A model generated the notes under the pieces. The model did no database searches, was not told the DNA's origin, and saw only the letters and a program-made list of their open reading frames with translations. The position numbers and the translations under genes were made by a program. Source: Rhizomys pruinosus (Eukaryota; Chordata; Mammalia; Rodentia; Spalacidae). Taken from it: DNA of 64,000 bases. Within the stretch, counting starts at the first letter, position 1, and every line of letters starts with the position of its first letter. Shown one piece after another: positions 1-11,183 of the stretch. The stretch spans positions 536,838 through 600,837 of the forward strand of contig VZQC01000400.1 in NCBI GenBank assembly GCA_009823505.1, given 5' to 3'.

Positions 1-94
1 TTGATGAGGAAAAAGATGAATCCCTTCACTCTAGTAAAGGAAGTCAGAGACAAATTTCCTATCCTTTAGATCTAGCCAAAAGAATGACTGTAGT

Positions 95-326
95 GGGCTG
101 GAGAGATGGCCCAGCAGTTAAGATTACTGGCTGCTTTTGCAGAGGACCTGGGTTTTATTCCCAGAACCCACAGGGTGGCTAACAACCATCCATAGCTCCA
201 GTTCCAGGGAATCTGACACCCTCTTCTGCCCTCCACAGCCATTTCATGACAGGGTACACTTTCATACATGCAGGCAATACACTCATGCATATAAAATAAT
301 TTAAAAAATTTTAAATTTAAAAATAG
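95..326 (+). mobile_element. B2 SINE
   Basis: The copy starts with the tRNA-derived head (gggctggagagatggc), keeps a degraded B box (gacctgggttttattcc) and ends in an A/T-rich tail. It lacks the 17-bp internal duplication seen in the young B2 copies of this window, so it is probably older. Confidence 0.85.
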
Positions 327-355
327 GAATGGCTTTAGTGGTTGATTGATTGATT

Positions 356-460
356 GACAGAATCTCACTCTGTCATCCAGGCCAGCCTAGGAATTGTGGT
401 CTTCCTTCTGCCTTAAGCTTCCTGAGTGCTGAAATTATAATTGTAAGCCACCATGTATGG
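356..460 (-). mobile_element. B1 SINE, degraded
   Basis: Antisense 7SL-derived B1: reads 'tcatccaggccagcct' then 'cctgagtgctgaaatta' and a 'gccaccatg' end. Strongly diverged. Confidence 0.6.
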
Positions 461-470
461 TTCAAAATGA

Positions 471-688
471 TTTTTTTCCTTTGAGATTTGGTATCATGTA
501 TTCCAGGCTGGCCTTGAACTCTCTTGTTTGCTGACTTTGAACTTCTGATCCTCCTACCTCTACCTCCCGAGTTCTGGGATTACAGGCATGTACCACTACA
601 CCTGGTTGATGGGATGCCAGGGATGGAATCCAGAGATTTTGATATAATAGGGAAGTACTTTAACAACTAAGCTATACCTCCAGCCTCT
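471..688 (-). mobile_element. RSINE1/B4-type SINE (B1-ID composite)
   Basis: An antisense B1 half (caggctggccttgaact, ctgggattacaggc) is followed by an antisense ID-like end (aactaagctatacctccagcc). This order is typical of the composite RSINE1/B4 group. Confidence 0.75.
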
Positions 689-1082
689 CAAAAGAATGGT
701 TTTCAGTTGGAGGAGGCAATACAGGATAGTCAGTAAGTGTAAGTGGTCAGAGAAGGCATGTGTTCATGGGATGCCTATGGATGAACTTCCTCACCTGGAG
801 AACCTGGCTCCTGTGAGGCATCTGTACGATGCTGTACTTAAGTCAGATGTGATTCAGCAGGTCTCAGCTATCAACGTAGCCAAGTGAGCAGTAGAATTCT
901 AGACATGAGCCAATGCTCTGAAGGACAGGGAAGGTGGTGAGGCCCTTCAAGAGGCTAGCAAACCCAGTCTGAGTGGGGGACCATACAGGAGCACTTCCGT
1001 GGGTCCCCATGATACTTAAGAGACTTGAATTGTTGCCTGGCCATGTTGCTTCCTCAGTGGATGTTTATTACATGAAAGGGAG
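689..1082. other. Unassigned single-copy-looking sequence
   Basis: No repeat recognised. A 63-codon open frame starts here but has no supporting features. Confidence 0.4.
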
Positions 1083-1504
1083 TGTTCTAATTTGCTTCTC
1101 TATTGCTATGACACAACAACAACAACAACAACAAAATAAAACAAAACAAAAAAATAACTTGGGGAGGAAAGGGTTTGTTGCATCTTACACTTCCAAGTGA
1201 CTGTCCATCTTTGAAGGAAGTCAGTCAGGGACCCAGGCCAAGAACCTGGAGGCAGGAAGTGAGGCACAGACCATGGAGGAATGCTGCTTACTGACTTGCT
1301 CCCTTGGCCTATGCTTAGTGTGCTTTCTTATACAATTCTGGACCACCTACCAGGATGGGCTGGGCTGGGCTCTTCCACATCATTTAACAGTCAAGAAAAA
1401 TGACTCACAGACTTGCCCACAGGCCAATCCAATAGAGGGAATTCCTCAGTTAGGGTTCCTTCATCCTAGGTATGTCAAGGTGACAACTGAAGCCAACTAT
1501 GACA
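1083..1504 (-). mobile_element. LTR-like rodent repeat, 'family B', antisense
   Basis: Antisense copy of the repeat also seen at 1994, 8535, 46515 and 56014 ('family B' is my label). Diagnostic parts are 'ttctctattgctatgac' at the left, 'aggaatgctgcttactg' in the middle and 'gtcaaggtgacaact' at the right. A CAA/A-rich tract lies near the left edge. MaLR affiliation is likely but not proven. Confidence 0.65.
1111..1156. repeat. (CAA)n and A-rich tract
   Basis: About eight CAA units followed by degenerate CAAAA units, replacing the part of the flanking LTR-like repeat that usually reads 'caccatgaccaaaag'. Confidence 0.85.
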
Positions 1505-1669
1505 GCAAGCATGAGGGACTACTTGCCACCACAGGGACTCCTGGGCTGAACACCTACTTGTGAAGATGTCTTGCCTGAGGTTAAGGTGGGACCAAAGTTG
1601 AGCACAGGGTAGCTTATGCCCGTTTCTTTCTTCCTCCCCTTTAAACTACTGTTTCAAGGAGATATGCTT

Positions 1670-1780
1670 TTTATAAGACAAAGTCTCATTGTATGGTCCA
1701 TGCTTGCCTAAAACTCATTCCAATCCCCCTCCCTCAGCCTCCCAGGTGCTGAGATGACAGACAAGTATCGCCAAGTCTGT
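1670..1780 (-). mobile_element. B1 SINE, heavily decayed
   Basis: Antisense B1 with weak 'agtctcattgta' and 'cctcccaggtgctgagat' blocks. Confidence 0.45.
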
Positions 1781-1914
1781 CTTTTTTGATGCTTGGTGTT
1801 AAAAGCTTAACTTGAACCATCCCTATGGATGGTGACTTTTATAACTAAATGTGGAGAGCCTTCTGAAATAGCTCTTCATTTGGTATTCTGTAATTCCGCA
1901 CATCCTACAGGGTC

Positions 1915-1993
1915 TGGGGAGCAGCCAAGGCCTCCTCGAGGGCTTGTTAGAATTACAGAATCTCAGATCTGGATCCAGAGTCCTGTTCATCAT
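1915..1993 (+). mobile_element. MER5A-like DNA transposon, left part
   Basis: Resembles the start of a non-autonomous hAT (MER5) element: 'gcttgttagaattacagaatctcag'-type text. It resumes at 2369 ('aatctgcattttatcagg ... gtttgaaaagcattgctct'), so it was split by the LTR-like repeat between them. Confidence 0.5.
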
Positions 1994-2368
1994 TAGCTTC
2001 AGCTGTCAATTAGACACAAGCCTAGACATACCCCGGAAGAAAGAACCTCAATTGAGACATCTCCTCCATCAGGAACGCACCTGTGGGTGTGTCTGCGAGG
2101 CTTTTGTCTTAATTGCTAATTGATATAAGACAGCCCAGTGCACTGTGGGTAGTGCCATCCCAAGGCAGGTGGGCCTGGGACGCCTAAGAAACTCAGCTCA
2201 CCAAGCTGGGGGATCAAGCAGTGAACACACTCGTCCGTGGCCTCTGCTTTGATTCCTGCCGAGGCTTTCCCTGATGGTGGACTTTAACTTGAAGCCACAC
2301 AAACCCTTTTCTCCTCAAGCTGCTTTTGGTCACGGCGTTTATTACAGGAACAGAAAGCAAGCTAAGCA
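1994..2368 (+). mobile_element. LTR-like rodent repeat, 'family B', sense
   Basis: Begins near 'ttagcttcagctgtcaatt', carries 'gaacctcaattgagac', 'gtgccatccc', 'gtggcctctg' and ends 'acagaaagcaagctaagca'. It lies inside a MER5-like element and is therefore younger than that element. Confidence 0.7.
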
Positions 2369-2438
2369 TGAATCTGCATTTTATCAGGATCCCTGAGTGA
2401 TTTGTACATGCATTAGAGTTTGAAAAGCATTGCTCTAA
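2369..2438 (+). mobile_element. MER5A-like DNA transposon, right part
   Basis: Continuation of the element at 1915, ending with 'gaaaagcattgctcta', similar to the right end of MER5 elements. Confidence 0.5.
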
Positions 2439-2907
2439 ATGCTGGTAATGAGAATGAATTACTTTTTACAGGTAATAAAACTTGACAAGAAAGGAAAGAC
2501 TGTGTAAGCAATTGCTTGGATCTATGAGCCAGAAAAGAAAAGTATTAGGAGGTGTAGAGGGAGGTCCCAGGAGCCTTTGCTACCTGTTGAGCCAACCATG
2601 GGTGTCCCCTCCTGTGGGAGCTTCTCTTGCTATGAACTGGTACAGCATGTTCCTGCTAAGGGAAAGAGGGCACAGTGCCCACCTGAGGCCACTGTAGGGA
2701 ACTGAACCCTTGGCACAGAGGTCAGTCTGTTACTTACGTAACCCAACCCAATCCAACTCAGGTCCTTAGCCTCAGAGAACAGAACATTTCCCATCTTGGC
2801 CATGCTTTTCTATCTGCCCAAAGACTGCTGGCCTCTGGACAGGAATTGCAGGCTGATGGCTGATGGCTTATCTTCAGCCTACATTCACTCACAATTCACT
2901 TCACAGC
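2439..2907. other. Unassigned sequence
   Basis: No repeat family, RNA gene or credible exon recognised. Confidence 0.4.
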
Positions 2908-2978
2908 TGATGATCTGATGGATCTCCTTCCAGCTCCACACCTGATGATCTGATGGATCTCCTTCCAGCTCCATACCA
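2908..2978. repeat. Two-copy 35-bp tandem repeat
   Basis: The unit starting 'tgatgatctgatggatctcc' occurs at 2908 and again at 2943 with almost no change over the first 32 bases. Confidence 0.85.
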
Positions 2979-3051
2979 GCTACCCAGGTTGGTGGTCTTA
3001 TGGACTACCGTCCAAACCACTGGACACTTGAAATTCAGGCCTGCTTTAGCC

Positions 3052-3284
3052 TGTATGCACACAGAAATAATGGCCGGGAATTCTGTGTAATGTTGGTAAT
3101 GGAGAATTCACTTTATTGCCTGCTATAACTCGCTTTTATAAGCAAAATGACGTCAGCTCCCAGAGCCAATCACAGACCCCAGTTCCGTGCCATTGCACAC
3201 TGCTGCTCTGCCTAGTATCATGAGCTTAGGCCACACTGCTTGCTCCCTCTTGGGGTGGGGTCAGAGGAATCCATGACTCCCACA
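3052..3284 (-). mobile_element. Probable class II (ERVK-like) LTR, antisense
   Basis: On the minus strand the order is a CCAAT-like 'attgg', a perfect CRE (tgacgtca), a TATA box (tataaaag) and a poly-A signal (aataaa): the layout of an LTR promoter with its own polyadenylation site. Minus-strand ends would be TG...CA at these coordinates. I see no clear target duplication or internal retroviral region, so the limits are approximate. Confidence 0.5.
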
Positions 3285-3674
3285 TGGTGCCCTGAGGGGT
3301 GCTAGCTGAGAACTAGCCCCTAATTCAAACTGGGTCTTCCCACCCCCTCCCTGGAGAGGGATGTCCCTGTGAGACATGTTTATGTTACTGACTTCTTCAC
3401 ATATTCTTGATGACAAGTGGATCCAGTGAGGGGAAGACTTGTCCTTTGCTGAATTTTAAATTCAATTCTGCATAACAGTTATTTTTCAAAGGCTAATGGC
3501 AAACTTAATGCTCAGAATCTCTTGGGAGAATTAAACTCGTTGATAAATATATATATTATTTAGGATCCATATTACAATAAAAAACTCATTGTCTAATCAA
3601 ACAATGGACTGCTCTCCTAGCGCAAGGGCTACCCCTTATTGCAGTATTAGGAAATACCTATGAAGAACCCTGTA
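3285..3674. other. Unassigned sequence
   Basis: Includes a short AT run near 3545-3560. Nothing else recognised. Confidence 0.4.
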
Positions 3675-4005
3675 GAGTGGCTGCAGAGATGGCTAAGAGG
3701 GTAAAGGGCTTCTTCCACAAGCACGAGGACTGGAGTTCAGATCCCAGCAACCACATACAAAATCTGGGTGTGGCAGTGCAGGTCTGTAACAACCCCAGTG
3801 CTGAGGGGATGGAGAGAGGTGGATCACAGGGGCTTCCTGACCAGCAGCTAGTCAAAGCAGTGAGCTCTAGTTTCAGTTAGAGACCCTATCTCAGAGAGTA
3901 AGATAGAGAGCAGTACGGGAAGACACAGTGTTGACCTTTGGCTTCCATAGAGATGTGTGCATGTATATACACAAACATGTACTCACACCCACACAGAATT
4001 CATAA
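3675..4005 (+). mobile_element. B4 SINE
   Basis: ID-like head (gcagagatggctaaga ... caagcacgaggactgga), B1-like middle (cccagtgctgaggggatgg, gtggatcacagg), 'agagaccctatctcag' and a CA-rich tail: the full B4 order. Confidence 0.8.
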
Positions 4006-4064
4006 AGGACAGGCATGGGAGTGGCTCACCCACAGGGTGAGCCTTCTCAAGCTTGACCATGGCC

Positions 4065-4205
4065 TGGCACTACCCTGGGGGCTCCATCTCCAGAGTTTCT
4101 GATGAATGAGTCTGGGTAGCCTAGGAAGGAGAATTTCCCACAGTTCCTCAGGGATGCTGATGCCTGGGGTTGCTCGTTCAGGTACAGTTTAAAAACTGCT
4201 ATTTC
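4065..4205 (+). mobile_element. MER5-like hAT fragment
   Basis: 'cagagtttctgatgaatgagtctgggtagcc' followed by 'gggatgctgatgcc' and 'gtttaaaaactgct' resembles MER5 non-autonomous elements. Old, no intact terminal repeats. Confidence 0.5.
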
Positions 4206-4377
4206 AGTGAGTCTTATTGCAACATTGTGGGCCTTGTTCATCTTGGCTCTAGAGACCCAGCTTTGGCCTTTGGCTTGATTTCATTTCATTTACGTGGTAG
4301 TTTTTTGCTATGACTTCATCATAAGAAATAAGATCCCTTGGGGTTGGAGCTTCTGAAAGAGACACAAAGCATCCCTT

Positions 4378-4381
<4 letters not shown>

Positions 4382-4432
<51 letters not shown>
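4382..4432. repeat. (CT)n microsatellite
   Basis: About 25 uninterrupted CT units. Confidence 0.98.
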
Positions 4433-4435
<3 letters not shown>

Positions 4436-4750
4436 ACAGTTAGTCAAAGCTTCAAGTTGTAACTAAGCACATGGCTTCCCAGAATAGCATCTGTATTTCC
4501 TGGTCTTCCTCACATGTTGATGTGGCTTTACGCAGACATTTCTAGTCAAAGAGATGTGGACTATGTCATGATTTTCTGGGAAAGGCATTGAGACAGGCCC
4601 TAGAGAAGTTGCTTTTCCTGAAAAGCTTTGAGTCCTCCTTTGGGTCCATCAGGCTTGTTTGACCCTCAGCCTGCAGGCCACATATGACCATGATAGCTAT
4701 GGATGAAACCCAACATAAACTGCAAACTTATGTAAATATTATGAGATGTT

Positions 4751-4899
4751 GCCAGATATGGTGGCGCATGCCTTTAGTCCCAGCACTTGAGAGGCAGAGG
4801 CAGGCAGATCTCTGTGAGTTCCAGGCCAGCCTAGTCTACATAGTGAGTTTCAGGCCAGCTGGGGCTATAGGGAGACCTGTCTCAAAAAAAAAAAAAAAC
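4751..4899 (+). mobile_element. B1 SINE, full length, with target duplication
   Basis: Complete B1 from 'gccagatatggtggcg' to the A tail. It is flanked by a perfect 13-bp target-site duplication, attatgagatgtt, at 4738-4750 and 4900-4912. Confidence 0.95.
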
Positions 4900-4912
4900 A
4901 TTATGAGATGTT

Positions 4913-5662
4913 TTAAAAATGTTTTTTTGTAACTTGATTGATTGATTCTCAAGTGTAAACTTTGTAGGTGGCAACTTTGCCTGCTTGAAAGTTTGGGAGC
5001 CTGGAGGGAAACAAGGGGCGTCATGAAGGCCCAGTGTCTCTGACTTCATTTCGTGTCTCTGTCTTGCTTGGCTGAAGTCTCAGAGATAAGTCATCATTCC
5101 TTTTCTTGCGGAATCACCTGGGATTCCTGAACAGCAGACATCCTTTCCCAAACACCCCTGAACGAGGGCCATTAAACAGTAAGCTGCACCCTAGAACAGA
5201 AGTAACTGCTCTCTTGGAGATTGATTCCCTCAAGGCAGTGCATGGTCTTATTTGGACCATCTCTCACAGAACCGGATCTGAGACTGTAACAGACCAGATC
5301 ACCCCTTGACCAGGGCTGCTTAGTTATGAGACTTCTTATTCTTCCCCAAGCCCGAGTTCTTCCTCTTTTTGAATGCAAAGTCCAGAGATGGATCCCAGGG
5401 GGTGGGGGCATCTGATGCTTTATTTGTCTCTCTCTCAAATGTGGCCACAGTGATAAATCTCTCTCTGCTTCTCACTGTTCCCCATCTCTTTCTTTGATGT
5501 GTTGGGGACCAGTGGCTGAGGCTAGAGGCTTTTGGTGGCTGCTGGAGCCCAGGCCATTGGCTTAAAACATCACTTACAACTTGCATCTCCTGTCTCTGTC
5601 TTCCAACTTCCTGCCATGGGTGAGGGCAGTGGATACCATTGTATACCAAAATATCAACCTGA

Positions 5663-5666
<4 letters not shown>
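4913..5666. other. Unassigned sequence
   Basis: Apart from the microsatellite at its right edge I recognise nothing. The 157-codon minus-strand frame overlapping it runs through the GA repeat and an LTR and is not credible. Confidence 0.4.

Positions 5667-5709
<43 letters not shown>
5667..5709. repeat. (GA)n microsatellite
   Basis: About 21 perfect GA units. Confidence 0.98.
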
Positions 5710-5711
<2 letters not shown>

Positions 5712-5748
5712 AACTTTCTGGCCACCAGTGGCTTAACAAGTAGGTCAG

Positions 5749-6107
5749 TGTATTAGTCACTTTTCTGTTGCTGTGATAAAACACCATGACCAAAGGAACT
5801 TATAAAAGGAAGAGTTTATTTGAGCTTACGATTGATGGTTCCAGGGAATTAGAGTCCATTGTGGCGGGAGGCATGGCGGCTGGAGCTGGAACAGCAAGCC
5901 GAGGGTCACATCTCGCAATGAGCACAGGAAGCCAAGAGAGAGCAACTGGAGACCACAAGGCTTGTTAAACTCACTAAGCCTACCCCCAGTGACATATTTC
6001 CTTTAGCACAGCCACACCTTCTAAGACCTCCAAAAACAGTGCCACCAACTGGAGACAAATGTCTGAATACTTAAAGCCTATGGGGGACACTCATTCAAAC
6101 CACCACA
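5749..6107 (-). mobile_element. Solo MaLR-type LTR with 5-bp target duplication
   Basis: A 359-bp LTR in antisense, starting tgtattag and ending ccaccaca. The left part 'cttttctgttgctgtgataaaac' and 'gccacaccttctaagacc' match the rodent MT/ORR1-type MaLR pattern. It is bounded by a perfect 5-bp duplication, gtcag, at 5744-5748 and 6108-6112, as expected for ERVL-MaLR integration. No internal region, so it is a solo LTR. Confidence 0.85.
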
Positions 6108-6355
6108 GTCAGAAATAACTCTCTTGCTTACAGAAGCTGTTGTTATTTGGGACTGTGACATGGAAGTCCAGTTGATATTCCACCTGATTCCAGGATATGG
6201 TGTGACGGGTCCATTTCCTGGAGTGAAGCTCGAAAAGTTTCAGAACAAAGAATCATGAAAGAGATTGGAAACACAAGAGAGAGGATGGATTCTGTTTTTG
6301 TTTTGCTGGTTGTTTTCATTTATTTTTTTAATTAATTAATTTATTTATTTATTTT

Positions 6356-6498
6356 TGGTTTTTTTGAGACAGGGTCTCAAAAAGTCCCAGCTGGCCTGGA
6401 GCTCACTCTGTAGATCAGGCTGGCCTTGAACTCACAGAGATCTGCCTGCCTCTGCCTCCCAAGTGCTAGGATTAAAGGCATTCACCACCATGCCCTAC
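6356..6498 (-). mobile_element. B1 SINE
   Basis: Antisense B1 with 'gagacagggtctc', 'caggctggccttgaactcac' and 'cccaagtgctaggatt'. A T/A-rich tail (6318-6355) lies on its left. Confidence 0.9.
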
Positions 6499-6499
6499 T

Positions 6500-8534
6500 G
6501 AGACTTTTTTTTAATTTATTTTTTTTTATTTTTAAGGGATTCTACAATATAATGACACAGTTGTTTGCAGATAACATTGATGTTACTCAGTATGTCATAC
6601 AATTAGGTAATTGGTGCATTTTGCAAGTATCTATGTCCAAATTTTGAACAACCCAAGGTTCCCATAGTCCAGTTGGAAAAGCTTGTATCAACAGGCATGT
6701 TGATCAATCAGGAGTCCACACTATATTCCTGTAGTCTCATGATTCACCCCTATCTCTCCACAGCCCTTACAATCTACCATGCCTCCTCTTCCGCAGTTTA
6801 TTCCCTGGGCTTTGGGAAAGGGGCACAAGTGGGTGAGAAGAAAGCAGTCTAATTTCTTTGTCATTTTGGACTCCAGTCTGTTCAGGTTGTTTCCCTTCAT
6901 GGGTTGACAGCTTTCCCAGTGATACCCTTTTTAGTCATACTAACAAAGCACAAGCTATTGGATGTTCAGGCATTTAAGCAGTACCAATTATTATGTCAAG
7001 CTAAGCTGTGAGCATAGACACAGATGCTTGGATGGTATGCTAATCCGCAAACTGTGGTTTCTCTATAAAGGGTGACAAGTTCTTATTGTGGCTTATAACA
7101 TCTCCTAACCACTAGAGGACATAAGCTTGTGGCATCCGCTGTGAGTTATTCCTCCAAGGAGAGAGCTAATAGCCAAATAGATTTGGGATATATATAGACA
7201 CTTGGCTGCCACTGTTGCACAGTATCTCCAGGCTGTTGAGGTGTAGCTGATATTGATGGAGGAGTCTTGCTTGTCTCAGGGAGACCAATATTTTGCTGTA
7301 TTGCTTTAGTGGCCTTTGGTAATGCTCTCTAGCATCTCAGAGGCCAGTTGTACGCTAGCAAGTGATGTCTCATAACATTTTTCATGCTCACACCAGGTCT
7401 TCGACAACAGGGACTTACTGCCTTTCTCCTTGCATATATCCCACTTATAGACAAAAGGCCTTTATAATTTGGGGGGGTTTGAATCCCCTAGCCAACATCT
7501 CCTAGGCAGAATAATTCATTGCTGATGTCAGAGCTTTCCTGTAGTAAATACATTTTGCTTAATTACACAACTTATAAACACTTTACTATTGAATTTGGCT
7601 CTAGATAGAGAAATATCCTTTCACAGTTCCTATGCCTATCAATCAATTAATACGTTATGCCTGTTTTATAGGAAATTACCACTGTAACAATTGGCTCTAG
7701 TTTACAATTAGGGAGTGGTTTCATTACCATCATGTTTTTCTTTTTCTTATAAAGGGGAGAGGTAGGAAGGTTTCTCAGCATCTGGAAGGTAAACTTCATT
7801 AGGGCCCATTATAAACAGTCAACCCCAATATTATTCAGAGAGATGCTCAGTGTCCATGACTCAGGAAGTCTGAGGTTCCTCATTCTTTAATGTTCAGATG
7901 GGTCAACCTCTCTACTGGCATTTCCCAGTTCATCCTGCACAGCCATAAGTTGTATGTTTTCAGGCATTTAGATTGGTGGTTTTTACCTGTGGGAACATAA
8001 AATTCTCCTCCCATTGTTAGTTTCAAGATCAGAAAAATTGAAAATTTATCAATAGGATTGGAACACAGAGTTTTCCATTTGTATCCCAGAAAGGATAGTT
8101 ATGTATGTGATCAGAAGAATGTGTCTGCTCTAAGCAAAGGTTATGGAAAAGTAATTGAAGTAGTGGAGAGCAAGGTCTTGAGAAGCTTTATTTTGGTGCA
8201 GACCAGATCTTACAGACATAAGCCTGTCTGATCATACCGTGACCTTTGCTGATACTATGTTTTTAGACCAAGAACAATGGTTCTAGGGAAATCTGGTCTT
8301 GATGTAATGACTTGAAGGACTTTGAATCAAAGTCTCACAAGAGCTTAATGGACAAGATGGAGCCATGACGACTGAGGTCACCATGGTTGGAATTTTGTCT
8401 GTTTGAGTAACTCTACCTGGAATGTGGATCGATAGCCCTGCTCTAGCTAATGGTATCATTAAAGATGCTTCCCTGTAGGTCCCAGAAAATCCAAGTGAAT
8501 GGTGGCCGAGGCAAAAAGGAAGGAGAGTGTGGTG
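6500..8534. other. About 2 kb of unassigned AT-rich sequence
   Basis: No ORF of note, no SINE and no tandem repeat. It could be an old retroelement internal region I do not recognise, or single-copy intergenic DNA. Confidence 0.4.
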
Positions 8535-8894
8535 GTCAGTTTATGTTAATGACACAAACTAGAGTCTCCTGAGATGAGGTAACCTCAATTGAGGAATTTT
8601 CTTCATTGGATTGGGCTTTGGCATGCCTGAGGGGCATTTTCTTGGTGGCTGGGTTGATGTGGGAGGGCCTGGACCACTAGGGGTTGTGCCATCCTTCGGC
8701 AGGTTGGCCTGGGTTGAATGAGAAGTGTAGCTGAGCAAGCCTGAGGAAGCAAGCCAGTAAGCAGTGTTCTTCCATGGTCTCCGCTTTAGCTCCTGCCTTA
8801 ACTTCCCTCAATAATGGACTGTGAGCTAGAAGATGAAGTAAACCCTTTCCTCCCTGAGTTGATTTTGGTGTTTTATCACAGTAACAGAAAAACA
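8535..8894 (+). mobile_element. LTR-like rodent repeat, 'family B', sense
   Basis: Carries 'aacctcaattgaggaat', 'gtgccatcc', 'gcaagccagtaagcag', 'ttcttccatggtctc', 'aaaccctttcctccct' and ends near 'tatcacagtaacagaaa'. Confidence 0.7.
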
Positions 8895-10112
8895 AACGGG
8901 GACAGAAGGAAAACAAACCCCCCCAGAAGGCAGAGTGGGGGTTATTTTGGAGTTGGCGATGGATTGGATTTGGGGCAAAGAGAGGAAGTTGCTGGAGTAG
9001 CTAACAGTTTTCTGACTATCAGTCAACGGGACTCAGTTGCTGAGGGATGTTCCTGGTCCCCAGGAACATATCCGGGAGGATGGAACAGCAGGCAACTGGA
9101 CTTAACAGCTTGTGGCTCTGCAGGAGGCACGGATGGGGTTCTACCCAGTTCCCAGCCCTGCACAGCTGGGGTGCAAGGAGCAAATACCAGGCTGGGGGCT
9201 GTGTCTTATGAACCATCAGGAGAGTTTGGAAATGAGGTAGGAGAATTGGGGGCAGGAGGAAAGTCAGGAGACCTGAGCTTGGGAAGAAGCAGAAGGAAAA
9301 GCATCCCAGGAGCTGATGGGCTGTGGCGTGAAGCCACTTGTCCTACTTGGAAAGCCTGCAGGAGAGAGTGAAGTCCTTACCTGCCCTCGACTGCAATGCA
9401 TGCACAGGCCCCCACATTGAAACCGGTTAATGAATCCTGTTGACAATTCCCCATTTTCAGAATTTAAATAGTGTGAGTTGAACCTTTGATCTGTTTCACT
9501 TTGTAAATCATTCAATCTGAATTGCTTTTGAGTGATTTTTTTTTCTGCCCTGTGTGAGCCCATAGCCAAATAGAAAACTGGTTTCCACACCCTGGAGGTT
9601 TGCCTTTCAAAAGCACCTTCCTGGGCCTGCCCAGACGCCTACCAGAGGAGCTGGTCCTCCTCAGCTCAGGGGATGGGACCCAAGGTGACCTGCATTGGCT
9701 CCAATTTACCATGCATTTCAAGGTAGATTAGGGAACCCTATGAACAAGCCCCTGGGCAGGCAGGTGTCTGTACCCATACCCTAGGAATCCAAATGAGGCC
9801 CCTGCTAATGCAGATAGAAACTGTGCTTTTAGGAATTCTAGCCTTGAGGTTACTTTCTGGCTGAAAATTACATTGTAAAAGAGGTGACTATAGATTCCAA
9901 GTAGGACTTCCCCCAGAACCATCTGAAGAGGGCCCCAGACCTGAATGATGGCAATCTGGGAAAGGAATCAGGCAGATGACGTTTGCATTTAACAGAGAGT
10001 TAGTCTCTGAGTGGCTAATTAATCTTTCATTTTTGAGCCGGATGCATTGCCCCAATCCTTCACTATTTGAGCTATTGGGATGAATTGGAATTCATAAAAA
10101 AGTCTCTCTCAA
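8895..10112. other. Unassigned, relatively GC-rich sequence
   Basis: No repeat recognised over 1.2 kb. The longest plus frame of the region (185 codons, 8814-9371) begins inside the upstream repeat and shows no domain, so I do not call a gene. Any conserved element in this gap would need cross-species alignment to detect. Confidence 0.4.
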
Positions 10113-10240
10113 ACCAGGCCTGGTGGCACACAGCTCTCACCCATGTACTTGGTGGTGGAAGCAGAGGTTTAAGGTCATTCCTGGTTACATAGCCAGTGCA
10201 AGGCCAGCCTGAGTTACATAGGACACGATCTCAAAAAATA
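10113..10240 (+). mobile_element. B1 SINE, diverged
   Basis: 'ccaggcctggtggcacac' start and 'aaggccagcctgagttacata' middle. Confidence 0.75.
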
Positions 10241-10248
10241 AGAAGTTT

Positions 10249-10405
10249 CACCTGGTGTGGTGGTGTACACCTTTAATACCAGCACTTAGGAAGCAGAGGC
10301 AGGCAGATCTCTAGGAAATCAAGGCCAGCCTGGTCTACATAGTGAGTTCCAAGCCAGCTGGGGTTACTGCAGACCCTGTGTAAAAATAAATAAATAAAAT
10401 TAAAA
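10249..10405 (+). mobile_element. B1 SINE
   Basis: Full B1 order from 'cctggtgtggtggtgtacacc' to a TAAA-rich tail, immediately after another B1 in the same orientation. Confidence 0.9.
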
Positions 10406-10429
10406 GATTCTATCTATAAAAAATTAAAA

Positions 10430-10570
10430 TTACACTAATGTATGATATATAATTATGCCATATTATATTGCATTATAATATATATAATATGTAATTCAAT
10501 GTAACATAAGTATACAGGTGTATCACAAACACATATGTATATATATATATATATACATATAGTTATAATT
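10430..10570. repeat. AT-rich stretch with a (TA)n core
   Basis: Alternating TA run near 10533-10554 within a longer AT-rich block. Confidence 0.85.
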
Positions 10571-10674
10571 ATTTATTCTTTCCAGTTGTAGGGATGGAAG
10601 CTAGGATTTTACCTTTGCTTGGCTAGGGCTGTGCACTAACCTAAACTCCCAGTCACATTCCATTTTGGGAGAGA

Positions 10675-10815
10675 GAGAGGGGACAAGGTTTCATTGTGTG
10701 GCCCTGGAGGGCCTAGAATTCTTTATGTGGAATAGGCTTGCCTCAAGCTTACATTGATCTGCCTAGCTTTGCCTTCCCTGTGCTGGCATTAAAGGCAAGT
10801 GTCATCACCCTGGCT
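10675..10815 (-). mobile_element. B1-type SINE, decayed
   Basis: Antisense: 'acaaggtttcattgtgtggcc', 'tgatctgcctagctttgcc', 'ctggcattaaaggc'. The 100 bases before it may be the ID-like part of a composite B4 element. Confidence 0.55.
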
Positions 10816-10817
10816 TC

Positions 10818-10981
10818 ACATTTTTATTTTTAAAGATTTTATAAGTGTGTGTGTATGTGTGTGTGTGTGTGTGTGTAGCCTGCTTGTCTGTATGTGCACC
10901 ATGCCAGTGTTGGGAACCAAATCTAGATCCTCTGCAAGAGCAGGCAGTGCTCTTAACTACTGAACCATCTCTCTGGTTCCC
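10818..10981 (-). mobile_element. B2-type SINE with internal (TG)n
   Basis: Antisense head at the right (gagcaggcagtgctcttaac ... ccatctctctgg) and a TG-expanded tail at the left. Confidence 0.75.
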
Positions 10982-11037
10982 AAATTCTGTGGCCAAATAG
11001 TTTTGGACAGTGTAGAATTTTGCATCCTAAAACATTT

Positions 11038-11095
11038 TCTCTCTCTCTCTCTCTCCCTCTGTCACACACACATACACACACATGCAACCACATAC
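11038..11095. repeat. (CT)n followed by (CA)-rich repeat
   Basis: Short CT array passing into CA/CATA-rich sequence. Confidence 0.85.
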
Positions 11096-11116
11096 ATGCT
11101 CACTTGTAGCTTGGGC

Positions 11117-11183
<67 letters not shown>
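11117..11183. repeat. (CTTT)n microsatellite
   Basis: About 16 tetranucleotide units, directly abutting the tail side of an antisense B1, so it probably grew from that tail. Confidence 0.97.

Noticed and set aside
8814..9371. 185-codon plus-strand frame as a gene
   Set aside because: It starts inside an LTR-like repeat, has a low-complexity Gly/Ser-rich composition and no recognisable domain.
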